A stretch of DNA of 64,000 nucleotides. Origin: Stomorhina lunata (lineage: Eukaryota; Arthropoda; Insecta; Diptera; Rhiniidae). Location of the stretch: NCBI GenBank assembly GCA_933228675.1, contig OW121744.1:116583600-116647599 (forward strand), given 5' to 3'. Each line of letters opens with the position of its first letter. Position 1 is the stretch's first letter. A program made the translations under genes and the position numbers. The notes beneath the pieces are model-generated. The model saw only the letters and a list, made by a program, of their open reading frames with translations, did no database searches and had not been told where the DNA came from. Shown in pieces: positions 46,925 through 58,869 of the stretch.

Positions 46925-48324
46925 ATGGATAATTTACACATAGTAAGTCTCTGTCTGGTTGTTAATGTTGGAAGCAACAGTAAAGAAAGATGTTTAATCA
47001 TTGTAAAAATAACAAATAAAATATGTAAACAAATGCATTATAGTTTGCTTTGTTGCTTATTTTTCTATATTTACTAAACAAATTAACAAATTTTCTAAAA
47101 ATATTCGTAATATATTTAGTATGACGTCATTACTACATATAGTGTGTTTTAAAATGCGTAAAGGCATTAATTTAAAGATTTTATAAAAGTATTATACAAA
47201 ATTTCATTTGGTTGACTTTCAAAACATCACAAGTAAGGAAAAGCTTCCTATTCGATGGCCTCGGTACCTCCTCTTAGTGGCGGAATGTACCCTTAGCTCC
47301 TCCATGTAGTGAATAAACTGTTTATAATTTAAACTAATTTGAGGTTTACAGACTAACTTGTATATAGTTTGTTTGAAATGATACGTTATAAACTTTATTT
47401 TATCAGAATTTTTAGACAATAATTTAATTATTGCATCATTATTGTCACGAAATTTCGCTTATTGATTATTATTTACAAAAAAAAAAAAATTAAAATTAAG
47501 AAACTTTTGAGTGTTGGTCTTGTATAGGAGGTACCAGCAAAAAATAATAGAAGTACTTTAGACGAATTACTTTTACTTCACTTCTAAGTACCACTGCTGC
47601 ATATTTGGTTTTTTACGAAGTGATTTTTTTAACGCGTCTCTTAAAGAGCACCTTTTTAACAACATCTTTTTTGACAATTTAAATAGGATTTCAAAAAACC
47701 AATGTTGAATTGGTTTTAAGAATGTGGAAAATATACTGAATCTTTTATGGCTTTTTGCAATATCTCACCTAAAGATTTTAAAGACGATCGAAACATTTAA
47801 ATAAAAAAAAATATACATTTCAAACAAATTTAAGTACTTCCTTCCGCCGAAGGTAAAAAACGTAGAATTTTTTGCATTAATCAAAAATAACGTCAAAAAG
47901 TTCAATTTCTGCAGCTTCTAAAAGCGTAGTTAACGAAAATAAAAGTTGTCAAAAATTAAAAACATCCTTCCAACGACACGCTAATGTTCTGCAGCGGAAT
48001 TTAGCCAAGTATCCCAGTCCTATGGGAGGTATCTGAATAATCCGATTTGGTCCAAAACTACGATCTGTAGTGAAAATCACCAGTTCAAAGCCAATGTTTG
48101 TCAAACTATACGCATATATCTAGGTTTTGAAATTAAGTGACCCATTCAACATCCCCCAGCCGAACGAAACAGCTAAAGCAAGAGAGATCTTAAATTTTGA
48201 AAGTATTTACCAGGGAAACAATAAATTATTTCTCTTAAGAGGAACAGAAGAAGGAAAATCGTTTACCTTATACCTCTATGAAAATAAAAGAAAAATAGAA
48301 AACAATTTAAGTTTTATGATTTAA
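46925..48324 (+). CDS. Possible small spliced gene, ~72 aa, unknown
   Basis: Model: an untranslated exon (about 46550-46747, donor GTAACA) joins a short exon with ATGGATAATTTACACATA followed by GTAAGT at 46943. The last exon runs 48124-48324 after TATCTAG. The phases fit, giving MDNLHI plus 66 residues (LSDPFNIPQPNETAKAREIL ... GKSFTLYLYENKRK) and a stop. The last exon is less AT-rich than its flanks and free of low complexity. The intron holds TE-like sequence. No family is recognised. The acceptor is weak, and the last exon could instead be a fragment of an old element. Confidence 0.35.
46949..48123. other. Intron or intergenic DNA with unclassified repeats
   Basis: The 47219-47419 minus frame and the 47820-48060 stretch look less AT-rich than their surroundings, and short words such as GGAGGTACC recur. 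I recognise no element. Confidence 0.35.
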
Positions 48325-48970
48325 ATTCATGATTTATTGAATGTTTTTTGTTTTAAATTTTACAACTTTTTAAAACTTACTAATACAGCTTGCAATGCAC
48401 TCGTGTTGAAATTTAATTTTGTTAAACTTGAATTCATTGAATTGTTTTTAACAATTTAATTTTGTAATACATATGTATTGTATGTATATATTCATGAATA
48501 TGTGTGTTTAAAAACCAATTTATACACAATCAATTATTGCAACAAATAATTAATTTTTTAAAAAAATTATATTAAGTAATTTTATTGTTCGTTTTAAACT
48601 TAAAGCATTAAAGCTGTAAATAAAACTATTTTATTGTTTAATTTTTCTTCTTCTATAATTCTAAATTGTAATTTTTTATAAATTATCACATTAACATTAT
48701 TTTAATTATATTTAATTTGAATCTGTCTGTTTTGGAGATTTAAATTAGAAAAGTTAATTAAATTATTACGAAAAAATACATTGGATTTTTTTGTTGTTAA
48801 ATGTTAATTAAATTGATCGTTAATGCTGTTGGTTTACATTAAAATTCTAAAATTTAAATTTCTTTAGTTTATAATTATTAATAATCATGAGAACAATTTA
48901 TTTTATAACTAATAGTTATTATTTTACTTATTTTTAATGAACTATAAATAATTATTTGTGAATTTACAAC
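48325..48970. other. AT-rich 3' flank between convergent units
   Basis: About 650 bp of very AT-rich DNA, probably including the parcas 3' UTR on the minus strand. No coding sequence. Confidence 0.5.
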
Positions 48971-50623
48971 TTAATCAAGCGAACGTCTACGTTGCTTATT
49001 ATACCCGCTGCTAACATCGAGTATTTCATTTGAAAGACGTGCGAGTAAAGGTAGTTCCCTCATTGAAACATTCACCAGAGGCAAGGGTTCAAGTTTTTGC
49101 AATTTCTTCAAAGGTTTTACAACATGTTCTGGAGTACTGGGCAGACTGTTGACAGCATTCTCAGCTTGGGTTACCTTGATAATGGGATTCTTAGGGCAAG
49201 CCTCAGCTCCCAAAGAATCGGGACGAGCAGAAATATTTTTGATTTTAGGATTATTGTTTGTCGCACTTTGCTGTTGCTGTTTAGCACACTCTTTAAGAAG
49301 CATTAAATGATCGAGCTTATCTACAGTAGCATTTAGTTCATGTTCCCAGATATCATTCTGCTCTTGCTGCCCGTCGCCACCCTCAATAGGTCGTACCGCT
49401 AAAAACTTAACTTGTTGCCTTAAAGCTTCGAGATCTTTCTCATCGACTAGGCCCGAGTTGAGTTCATTACTATCATTATAGTCTTCGGCCTGTTCATCCA
49501 AAAATGTCTCAACATCATTGACATTACAATGTTTTATAACTACATCATCTTCTTCATCGATTTCAGAATCTTCCATTGTTGCCAGTACGGCCAAAGGAGC
49601 ATTCTTATGGAGGTTCAGATTTTTGCTGGAACAAGCTGCTTCAGAGGATTTTTCTGATTGACCACTTAGAGACATTTGACTGCCAGCTATGGAAGGATAA
49701 TCACATTTATCTAATTCCATGTGATAGTCGGGCAAGGATGGCATAGTTGTGCTAGTGGGAGAATTTAGCTCGGCACCTACACCTGGCTCTCGAGGTCCCG
49801 GTGGTGGGGTACTAAGCAGCTGTGGGTAATCGCCTCTTTGTCGATGTATATCATCACTTATACGCTCTAGATTACGCAAAGCTGTGGAATATGTTGTCTT
49901 TGCAGTCTGCACTTGGTGTTGTAGCTCTTCAATACGATTCTTTTGGGTTTGTAATTGATCTTGGCAAATTTGTTTCTCTTCAAAATAGGGTCGAGATTTT
50001 GTAATACTGCGACGAAAGCGTTCCTCCAACTGTTGAACTTTTTGCTCGGCTGCATGAAATATACGTGTTAGACGTTGATGCTCAGCATGACAGTCTGCCT
50101 TTTGTTTTTCTGCATCCATAACTTTTTGAGTGGCATGATTTAACATCTCCTGCCAGGCATTATCAAATTGCCATTCATGAGAATTGGACATAAAACGTTG
50201 TTCGGCCAGAGCAACAGTTTCTTTGGCGGCTGCGTGGATTTCTGGAACAGAAGAATTGAATAAATATTGTTGGAAAAAAGTTATGTTTTTTTTCAAACTT
50301 ACCATTAGCTCTTTGAAACTTAACAGCTGCCTTTTGGCATTCAATTTGTGCTTCTCTTGCCTTGTCTAAGGATTCATAATAAGGTCTAGCTTTATCTATA
50401 CAACTGCCTAATTTCTTGGAGGATAGTTTTAAGCGTCTGGTAGATTCATTCATCAATATGCGAAAGGTAGAATTTGCTTCCTATTAAAAACAAAAACAAT
50501 CGTTATTAAATATAAAAATATAAAAATGCATAAATATAAATTAGGCAATTCAGTTAATACCTCCAATTCTATTTCGAGTTTGTTGATCTCATCCGTGGCA
50601 GTATTGAGATTCTCCAATTCGAT
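48971..50623 (-). CDS. pcs: Parcas (SH3BP5-family Rab11 GEF), 5' exon missing
   Basis: Homologue of SH3BP5/SH3BP5L and Drosophila parcas. Family knowledge: an antiparallel coiled coil that acts as guanine-nucleotide exchange factor for Rab11, with links to Btk signalling. Exons are 50623-50561, 50480-50303 and 50241-48971, in matching phase, giving 503 residues here. Signature stretches are IELENLNTATDEINKLEIEL, FDNAWQEMLNHATQKVMDAE, RRSITKSRPYFEEK and NLERISDDIHRQRGDYP. The region is almost continuously heptad-like. The C-terminal half is acidic and disordered, ending KQRRRSLD. The first exon seen opens in phase 0 without ATG, so an upstream exon coding the N terminus is needed. It cannot fit convincingly in the 158 bp before Samm50. 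Confidence 0.93.
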
Positions 50624-50781
50624 CTGAAAGCAAAAAAAAAAAAAAAAACAAATCAATAAAACGATTTTAAAAATAACTATAAATTTATTTTCATTACAAT
50701 TTTTCAATTTTATTTTTAGGTGTGCAATATCTTATGTCATTAGCTAAATAATATAGTAAAAAATAGCAAAACACCACAAAA
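50624..50781. promoter_or_regulatory. Short interval between parcas and Samm50
   Basis: Only 158 bp separate the parcas exon from the Samm50 ATG. It must hold the Samm50 5' UTR and probably its promoter. It starts with the parcas acceptor, whose polypyrimidine tract appears as an A-run at 50631-50649 on the plus strand. Confidence 0.5.
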
Positions 50782-52769
50782 ATGGTGGCCCAAAAACCCA
50801 CAAAAAACCGAGAACCAAAATTTGATTTATCAAAAGTATCTGTAAGTATTAGAGAATTTTGCTACTTTCTTTTTTAATTATTACTCTTGACATTTTAAAG
50901 GCTCGCGTAGATCGCGTTAATGTTAGTGGTTTGCTGCGCACGCACAATGATTATGTTATGAGGGCAGCCGAAAGCCTTTTTAAGGCAAACAATTTCCAAG
51001 AACTTATGTTAGAATCTATGCAGTAAGTTATTTTATGCCTTATATAAAATTTCGTTTTTCGTATTACATACAAATATGTAGTACGAAAAATACAGTTTTG
51101 TTATAAAAGAAAGAATTATATAAATATATTGTTTTATTTTTTCCAGTGCTAAGTCCTATTTACATGAATTGGGTATATTCAAAGATGTCAGCGTACACAT
51201 TGATATTAGTCGCGGTGAAAACGCTTCACCCAATGGTTATGAGGTAACTTTTAAAGGCAAAGAACTATCAAAAATAGTCGGTTCAGTGGGCACTGAAGTG
51301 GGTCAAAACGAGGGTTCATTGCGCACGGAATTGACAATACCAAATTTATTTGGTCGAGGTGAAAGTGTTTCCTTACAAGGTTCCTATAGCAGTAAACGGG
51401 CAAATGATATACAATTGAAATTTTGGAAATCATATTTTCATACACGTCTTATGGATAATAGACCAGAGTAAGTTAATATAATACATAGGCCATAACCAAA
51501 CCGAATTAAAAGTCAATATATGTATTACCATGGACTTTTTGTTATAGCTCTTTTGTCAAAATTTGCCTGGTACCTTTATTCTTACTTTTTCTAACATGAT
51601 TCTTTCTTATTTTAGAGTATCCTTTTCTTTGTTCCGTCGTATAGATCGTGTAGATGTTAGTAACTTTAAAAATACCAGTTTAGGTTGTTTAGCTGAATTT
51701 GCGGTCAATACTTTAAGTCCTATAGGGGTAAATAAAATTATTTTTAAAATGCCATCTCTTATAAAAATAAACGTGCTTTTTATATTTTAAAAATGTATAA
51801 AAATTAAAGAATTTTAAAATTGTTCAAATTGTTTTGTAAGATTTAATCAAAAAGTACGTTTTATTTTAAAATCCCTAAATACAATTTAATTATATTTAAT
51901 TTTCTTATAGTTAACACACTCTTTTCAATATGAGGCCTCTGTACGAGATGTCTCGCTGTTAATAAAAAATGTACCCATGCTTATACGAGAACATTGTGGT
52001 CCTAAGTTGGCATCCCTGTTGCGTTACTCAGTAATTTTCGATCAACGTGATAACCCGGTATTTCCTAATCAGGGCCTTATGATTAAGACTATAAATGAAT
52101 ATTGTGGTCTGGGTGGCAATGTGGCCTATGTGAGCAATAATACTCATGCTGAAGTTTCGCTTCCTCTGTTTGGTGGTTTAGTAGCCCAAGTGTGTGGTCG
52201 TGTGGGTATAATTAAGGAAACAAAACAAACTACTATGTTGCCCATTAACAATCTCTTCTACTGTGGTGGTCCTTTAACATTAAGAGGCTTTAAATATGGT
52301 GGTGCGGGACCAGTTGTTGACGGTACACCCGTAGGAGCACAGGTAATTTTAAAAACAATTAGAGTTTGTTAGATGAATTACAATTACAAAACTTTTCCTT
52401 TTTTAATATATTTTTTAAGACATATTGGTCTACCGGCTTCCATTTATGGGCTCCCCTGCCTTTTAATAGAGTTTTCAAGGGCTTGGCCGATAATTTCCGT
52501 ACACATTTGTTTTATAATGTTGGAAATTTCAATACATTCTCAACAGGTAAATATAAAACATCAATATTAATTTTTATTTCTTTAAAATTTTACTAATTTC
52601 TTTTGGTAAATTTTCAGAAAATCTACGCACAGCAGCTGGTATTGGTGTGGCATTTAAATTAGCCGAACGTGCCCGCATTGAATTCAATTATTGTGTTCCT
52701 TTGCGCAAATGTGCAGGAGATAGAGTTGAAAATGGTTTCCAATTTGGTATTGGCTATGAATTTGTTTAA
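50782..52769 (+). CDS. Samm50: Samm50 (sorting and assembly machinery 50, Omp85 family), 441 aa
   Basis: Core beta-barrel of the mitochondrial outer-membrane SAM complex, which inserts other beta-barrel proteins and takes part in MICOS contacts (family knowledge). Seven exons: 50782-50841, 50901-51022, 51147-51467, 51616-51727, 51911-52342, 52420-52546 and 52618-52769. They are in phase and total 1326 nt. An N-terminal POTRA domain spans roughly residues 20-110 (ARVDRVNVSGLLRTHNDYV ... FKDVSVHIDI), followed by the Omp85 barrel. The barrel shows FDQRDNPVFPNQGLMIK, FYCGGPLTLRGFKYGGAGP (the conserved loop RGF) and a C-terminal beta-signal ending GFQFGIGYEFV. Length agrees with fly orthologues and nothing is broken. 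Intron 6 is only 71 nt. Confidence 0.96.
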
Positions 52770-54189
52770 ATTTCACCATTTTAATATAAAACAAATGAAA
52801 ATCAAGGCTATATTTTTACTCATCTTACCATAAGGTTTTACTAAACTTAATAGAAAGATATTACAAACAATATTTATTGTTAAAAACAAAAGAATTGTTA
52901 GTATTAAAACAAAAAATTGTAAATGTTTTCTAATAAAATGAACCCCTTCCTTCCGTCATAAAGCAAATAGTAACTACTAACCAAGTCACACAAATAGACA
53001 TCAACAAATTATAGTCATTACAAACAAAGTACTTGAAATAGTTATTAATTTTTTAATAATAATTATCATTAAATCTGTAAATATACAAAACATAAAAACA
53101 CAATACATATTTGTTTAATTCTTCTTTAAAGCCTTTTACTAAAACAAACTCTGTCATACAACCAGATCCTTTACCTTTTAACAAATTTTATGTTATCTTT
53201 AACTTAGCAACAACTGCCTGCCGATTTTTTTTTGTTCAAATTTACTTAGTCCCTAAAACCTTTTTTTTTAAAAGATTTATTTATGTATACTTTTTTTTTA
53301 AACATAACTTTTTTCCTGATATTAATTAATTACTTTTAATTCAATGACTTTTGTTAAAAGCAATTATTATTATTATTACTAAAAATTACATCATATTCGT
53401 TTTAATTATATTAATTGCTTTTTTGCACTTGTTGCTTATTTTTCCATTTAAGAGAAACGATAATTAATTAGTGCAAGCAAACTTCTAAAACGACTAACAT
53501 TTATTTTTGTTTTAGTTTTTTTTTTTTTTAATTTGGCCAAAATTATACTTTCACTTGTAAACATGTTTAAGGAAAGTTTTACAATATTTTTTGTGTAAAG
53601 TATAAACAAAATTAAACAGAATTAATAAAGACATATAAAAATATTCAAAAGACATTGTTAAAAGTTAAAAGAATTTAAAGGTGTTTTAATGATTATTTAA
53701 TTTAAGTAAGGAAGGTAAAAGCGAAGTAGAATTAATTTCCAATTATCAGACATGTCACAAATTCCGTTCGGAATTGAAACCATTTCAGAATTGTATGAAA
53801 GTAAAACAATAAGTTAAGATCCCGACCTTGCCTTTTACATACGACAAATTTACCTTGTATATGGGCAAAAATCATACAGTTTTTATTCCTTTAAAACCGA
53901 CTTTCAACTCGAATAATTTTTGTACTCTTAAGAGTTCTGAAAATCTAATTACAGATTTTGAACTCCCAATACTTCAGGTATGTTGGACACAAAATCTTAG
54001 TAGCGAAAATTTGCACTTCTTAGCGTAAATTGGCATGCAAATTTAAAAAACGTAAAAAACTCGATTGAAGCATTAACGTTTTTTTCATATTTCGGCTTCT
54101 TTCTTCTTCATTCGTTTTAACATTTGGACCCAAGTCGTTATTCTACGAAATAGACACCACACTTGGGGGATGAATCCACTGTCCTCTTA
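52770..54189. other. AT-rich intergenic DNA
   Basis: No gene supported. Frames at 53111-53329 and 53828-54028 show no family match. The Samm50 3' UTR occupies the first part. Confidence 0.5.
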
Positions 54190-54900
54190 ATTTTAATTTT
54201 GTCACTTCTAATACTACTTAATTGCCAAAATTTGAAGCACGTTTTTGCCACTTTTTAATTTCTTTCTAACATTTTTTGACCGCCTCAAGGAATTCCAAAA
54301 AAATGGATAAGGATTGGTAGATCTTTTAGTTTCGTATCGTTTGATATATATCTTATTAATGTGCTTCATAGGTATAACATACGACAGGTGTAAATGACGA
54401 AAACTTGAACATAAATTTATCAAAATACCGAATTTTATAAACACGCTTGTTTGAAGAAGTTCAAAACACAATAATTGAACACAATTTTCGACGGTTTTCA
54501 ATCGACTGGATCATTTCGTGAGATAACACGTTCTAAAAACTTGGTTTTCAATAAATTGATTGTGACATTCGCTGTGTGGCTTGTGGCGCCGTCCTGTTGA
54601 AACCACATGTCCTCCAAGCCCATTTATTTGGGGCGAAAAATATTCAGTTATCATTGAACGGTGCGATTCACATTAACAGTAACGGCCCAATCAATGACGC
54701 TGCCGGGCCACATAAACCGCAGCAAACAGTAATTTTTCAGGATGCAATATGACTCATGGAGTACGTGTGGATTGCTGCCTGACCAATAAAGTATATATAT
54801 TAATTATGTTTATTAAGGAAGCCATTCAGCCAGAAATGGGCCTCAGCAATGAACGTCGAGGCCACTATTAACTGTTGACTCCGAATTTCGGTAGTAAATT
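54190..54900 (-). mobile_element. Decayed mariner-type transposase
   Basis: On the minus strand from about 54890 down, frame-shifted pieces read TFIAEAHFWLNGFLNKHN, then CCGLCGP, and LEDMWFQQDGATSHTANVT near 54600. Next come INLLKTKFLERVISRND and FKQACL toward 54440. The FQQDGA Asp is the second catalytic Asp of Tc1/mariner DDE transposases. Stops and frameshifts are numerous, and the first Asp and the third acid are not identifiable. No terminal repeats were found. Confidence 0.85.
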
Positions 54901-55329
54901 TTAATAATTTCGACTCGTTGGCTCGTATATATCTCCATCATGAAATGGCAAACCTTACTTAAGAGAAATGTCAAAATAGCAGCAAGAAAATATGGCGTCG
55001 TCTGCTGTCCCTGTCGCTGTACTTTTGTAGCGTCCCTATTGTAAAACCCGATATTTCTAAATGAATGTTAATAGAATTATAAAAAACTACCAAAAACTTC
55101 CATAAAAAGAAATTGTCGTTTCCGGGTTAGTGGGCTCAACAAGCTTGGATAAACGCTGGGATCCCGTGGAGTGATATAGAATCGTTTTTATATAGCCCCA
55201 AGTGGAAATGAAAACCGCCTAATATAGCAAATTCCCAATAATCAAACATAGGGGCAAACACAAATCAGTGTGAGAAATAAATACGACGAATTATATTTTT
55301 TCGATTATTTTATAAACCAACAACGGCAG
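54901..55329. other. Intergenic DNA
   Basis: Nothing recognisable, though it is slightly less AT-rich than its flanks and may contain more transposon debris. Confidence 0.4.
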
Positions 55330-55405
55330 CTGGATTCGAACTCATGCTATTGAGAAATTGTGTTTTTAACACAAAACACAACCACTTAGCTCACCCAGCC
55401 AAAGC
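55330..55405 (-). mobile_element. tRNA-like SINE head (minus strand)
   Basis: The minus strand reads GGGTGAGCTAAGTGGTT (box A type) at about 55401-55385 and GAGTTCGAATCCAGC (box B) at about 55350-55334, with a spacer expected for a tRNA carrying a long variable arm. The acceptor ends do not pair convincingly, and no tRNA cloverleaf could be completed, so it is a SINE promoter or tRNA pseudogene. Confidence 0.6.
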
Positions 55406-56430
55406 AAGAATTCTTAAATATCGACAAAAAACTGTTAAATACCAACTGAAATGTAAACAATGTTAACTAACAGCGTGAGAGTAGATATGTGTTAGAGCTA
55501 AAAATAGATTTGTTGGAAGAATGAACAGAATGATAACATTACATTATCATTCATTCATTTTAAGGAAATGTTAAAATTAAATGAATTACAAAAATTTTAT
55601 TTTTACACTTCGTATGTATGCATGTATTATCTTTACAAAATTATCAATATTATTTTTCTTTTAATTAAATAAAAAACCCCCAAAAAGATTTGTAATTAGC
55701 TTCAACACGCATTTTTTACTAATGCCATGTTCAAGTTTAATACATACATAATGTAAAAAGTTGTTTCTTTTCACGATATTTTTTAGTAAAAAATATTAGC
55801 CAGTTAAGCCATTGTTAATGGTTCTAAATCTAAACTAACTATTTGTGTTTATAATATACATAATAAATTGTATAGTAATTTTATTTTTTCACGTGGTATT
55901 TTAATTTAAATTTAATTTTTCACAGAAATGCACCAGCAGCAGCTGCTTTTATAATTTACACTGTGCTAGTTGAAAAAACCGACAAAAGGGATACCTAGGG
56001 GGTAAAGATAAATCGAGTACGCTGAGTTCAATGGTGCTAACCGTTTCTTTAGGTTTACTCTAGTTTTCGAGATATAGCGTTATAAACAATGGAGGAGGTC
56101 GCCAATAAATATTCGCGTAACTCGAAAACTGTTTATTTTCTTGGACGAAGTAAAAAAATCAAAACTCGGCAACAAAATTATCTTTTAGAAACACTACTTA
56201 CGTTTTTAATTTCTGAGCAGAGGACGTTTTGTAAATAAATTTTTTTAATTGCATAATTTTTTTTTTAATTACAAAACAAAATCGAGGTTTGCACAAAAGT
56301 TGAAAGCACGGGTCGGCACAAAAGAACAAAAAAAAAAAATTTAGTCAGCACAGTTGCTGTTTTTTATACATACTTTTAATTAAAATAGGTATTTTTTAAT
56401 GTATAGAAAAAGTTTTTAATACCATTTTTT
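55406..56430. other. AT-rich intergenic DNA
   Basis: No gene or recognisable repeat seen. Confidence 0.5.
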
Positions 56431-57075
56431 TTAATTTGTCTATCAAACATTTTTCTATAGACAATTTTTTTATCAACAACTTTTCAATAGAAAATTTTTT
56501 TATGAAAAATTTTTCTATAGAAATTTTTTTTATTAAAAATTTTTCCATAGAAAATTTTTTTATCAAAAATTTTTCTATACAAAATTTTTTTATCAAAAAT
56601 TTTTCTATAGAAAATTTTTTTATCAAAAATTTTTCTATAGAAAATTATTTTATGAAAAATTTTTCTATAGAAATTTTTTTTATTAAAAATTTTTTCATAG
56701 AAATTTTTTTTATTAAAAATTTTTTCATAGAAAATTTTTTTTATCAAAAATTTTTCTATAGAAAATTTTTTTATCAAAAATTTTTCTATAGAAAATTTTT
56801 TTATCAAAAATTTTTCTATACAAATTTTTTTTATCAAAAATTTTTTTATAGAAAATTTTTTTTTATTAAAAATTTTTCCATAGAAAATTTTTTTGTCAAA
56901 AATTTTTCTATAGAAAATTTTTTTATCAAAAATTCTTCTATAGAAAATTTTTTTATCAAAAATTTTTCTCTAGAAAATTTTTTTATCAACAAAATTTCCA
57001 TAGAAAATTTTTTTATGAACAATTTTGCTATAAAAAAATTGTTTATCAAAAATTTTTTTATCAAAAATTTTTCTA
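56431..57075. repeat. ~21 copies of a 30-bp palindrome-containing tandem repeat
   Basis: The unit contains AAAATTTTTTTATCAAAAAT and TTTTCTATAGAAAA, the latter a perfect 14-bp palindrome. The period is exactly 30 bp over most of the array. Because the unit length is a multiple of three and contains few stop words, long open frames appear on both strands (220 codons plus, 117 codons minus). They encode FFIKNFSIEN-type repeats and are artefacts of the array, not genes. Confidence 0.95.
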
Positions 57076-58504
57076 TTTTGTTTTTGTCTTTTTTTTAACA
57101 AAGCGGCACCAACCGACCTGTAACATCCAAATTCAAACTGAATGATTTTAATACTCATTTTCACGAGTTTTATTAATGATCGCGGTATTTAAGAAAATTA
57201 CAAAAATTCTCCGGCTTCTGGTAGTATGGGCTGCCTACGCCTGGTTAAAAGTCACTGGAGCCAGTTGTGCAAATTATGGTGGTTGCGAAAAAAAATCGGA
57301 GCACAATTTTATGATCTTTTTCATTAATTTGCTATTTTTGGTCGATTGCGATTTCTATTTTGAATTTAAATTTCGATTTCTCACTTAGAAAAAAGCGCTT
57401 TTGCATACCCAACTATTAAACGGGATTTTGCATTGAATGTTTATGCAGATAAGTGGTGATATTTGAGAATAATAAAAATTCACTGACATCGGTCCAAATT
57501 TGATCATAGTGCTGTGGAAGTTCATATTGTCGGTCTAGATTTGTTAAAATTGTTAATTAACTTTAAGGGCCAAATTTAGTTACAAATTATTCAGATTTTA
57601 TCAATTTTTCTCATAGACTGATTTTAAAACAGCTCTACTCGCATAAGAACGCTTGATAAAATGTATACGAAAAAATAAGACAATTAAAATTAAATAATAT
57701 ACAAAAATTTAGGCAAGAAAACGGACCAGAACATTTTGCTAAATTAAGCGTATTTATATGTAATTTACTGTAATTATTAGGAAAAAATGTGTGTAAAATT
57801 AATGCAAATAATAAATAAATGCAGAAAAAATATCGCAATGAATAAATACAATGCAAAGTATTATAATTTTTTTGTTATTTACATAAAGATAAATGTTTGT
57901 ATATATAAATTTCTCTATTTTTTCAATGTCATTAATTTCATAAAAAAATGTTGAATAATTTTCATAGCAAAAGGCGAAAATTTATCTTTGATATGATTTG
58001 AATTTTTATTAACATTTTAGCATATTGTAATTTTTTTTTTGTTTCCATTCCAGTCAATAACTTTTGTTTCCCATTCAATTATATTTTTTTCTGTTTATGG
58101 GAAATTTGTTGTTTAGTTTTGAATTTTTACAATTTGTATAGATAAGAGTATCTATTGGAACGCACATAGTCTGTACAAATATTTGAATAAAATGTTTTGC
58201 CTTAATAATGGCTGATTTGAAGAGAAAAAAAAAATATTATTTGTAATGTTTTCAATAATATATTTTGTTCAAGTATTTAAACAGATGAATGTGAATTGTT
58301 TTAAAGTGAATAGCGAATAAAATATATTAAATTAAATTTTAAAACTTAAACTCATTTAAAAATCATTAATTCTATAATTTATCTGATGATAAACTAATAA
58401 CGAATGGGCGTGGCAGCATAAAATGAACTACATATAAATACTTGTATATCAAAATAATATTACTGAAAATATATTTATTATAAAATGAGTAGGCGGGTGG
58501 AACT
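57076..58504. other. AT-rich intergenic DNA
   Basis: No gene seen; the 57176-57388 frame is unsupported. Confidence 0.5.
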
Positions 58505-58586
58505 ATGTAAAACTTCTCTCTCTCTCTCTCTAACTAATGTAGAAGTACCCATTGTTCCAACCGGAATGTCGTGGGAATTATGTATA
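58505..58586 (+). mobile_element. SINE 3' fragment, third copy
   Basis: CTATGTAAAACTTCTC, an expanded (TC)n, TAACTAATG, then GAAGTACCCATTGTTCCAAC and GGAATGTCGTGGGAATTATG match the last part of the SINE at 45995-46190. The tRNA head is missing. Confidence 0.85.
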
Positions 58587-58869
58587 GAGGCGGGTAGAAA
58601 AAGGCTTGACTAGAAAATTGGGAGTGGTGCCTCCTATACAGGAGGAATTTGAGACATTTGCAGATTACGTTTAGACAAAGATTATAATATAAAGATGTTG
58701 CGCTTCCATCCATAGATTTTCCGTATGGTCGTTTTAAAAAGTCCCATAATAAAGAGAGTATACCGCTTTTAGTCTAATTCAAAAACAACTAATGAAGACG
58801 TTGTTGTTTTAATTTTAAAATGAAATAGTTTCCAAAAGTGGCTTAATATCTTATTCGAAGCAAGTAATT

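Noticed and set aside
56436..57098. 220-codon plus-strand and 117-codon minus-strand open frames
   Set aside because: Both are produced by a 30-bp tandem repeat whose length is a multiple of three; the peptides are FFIKNFSIEN-type repeats with no gene features.
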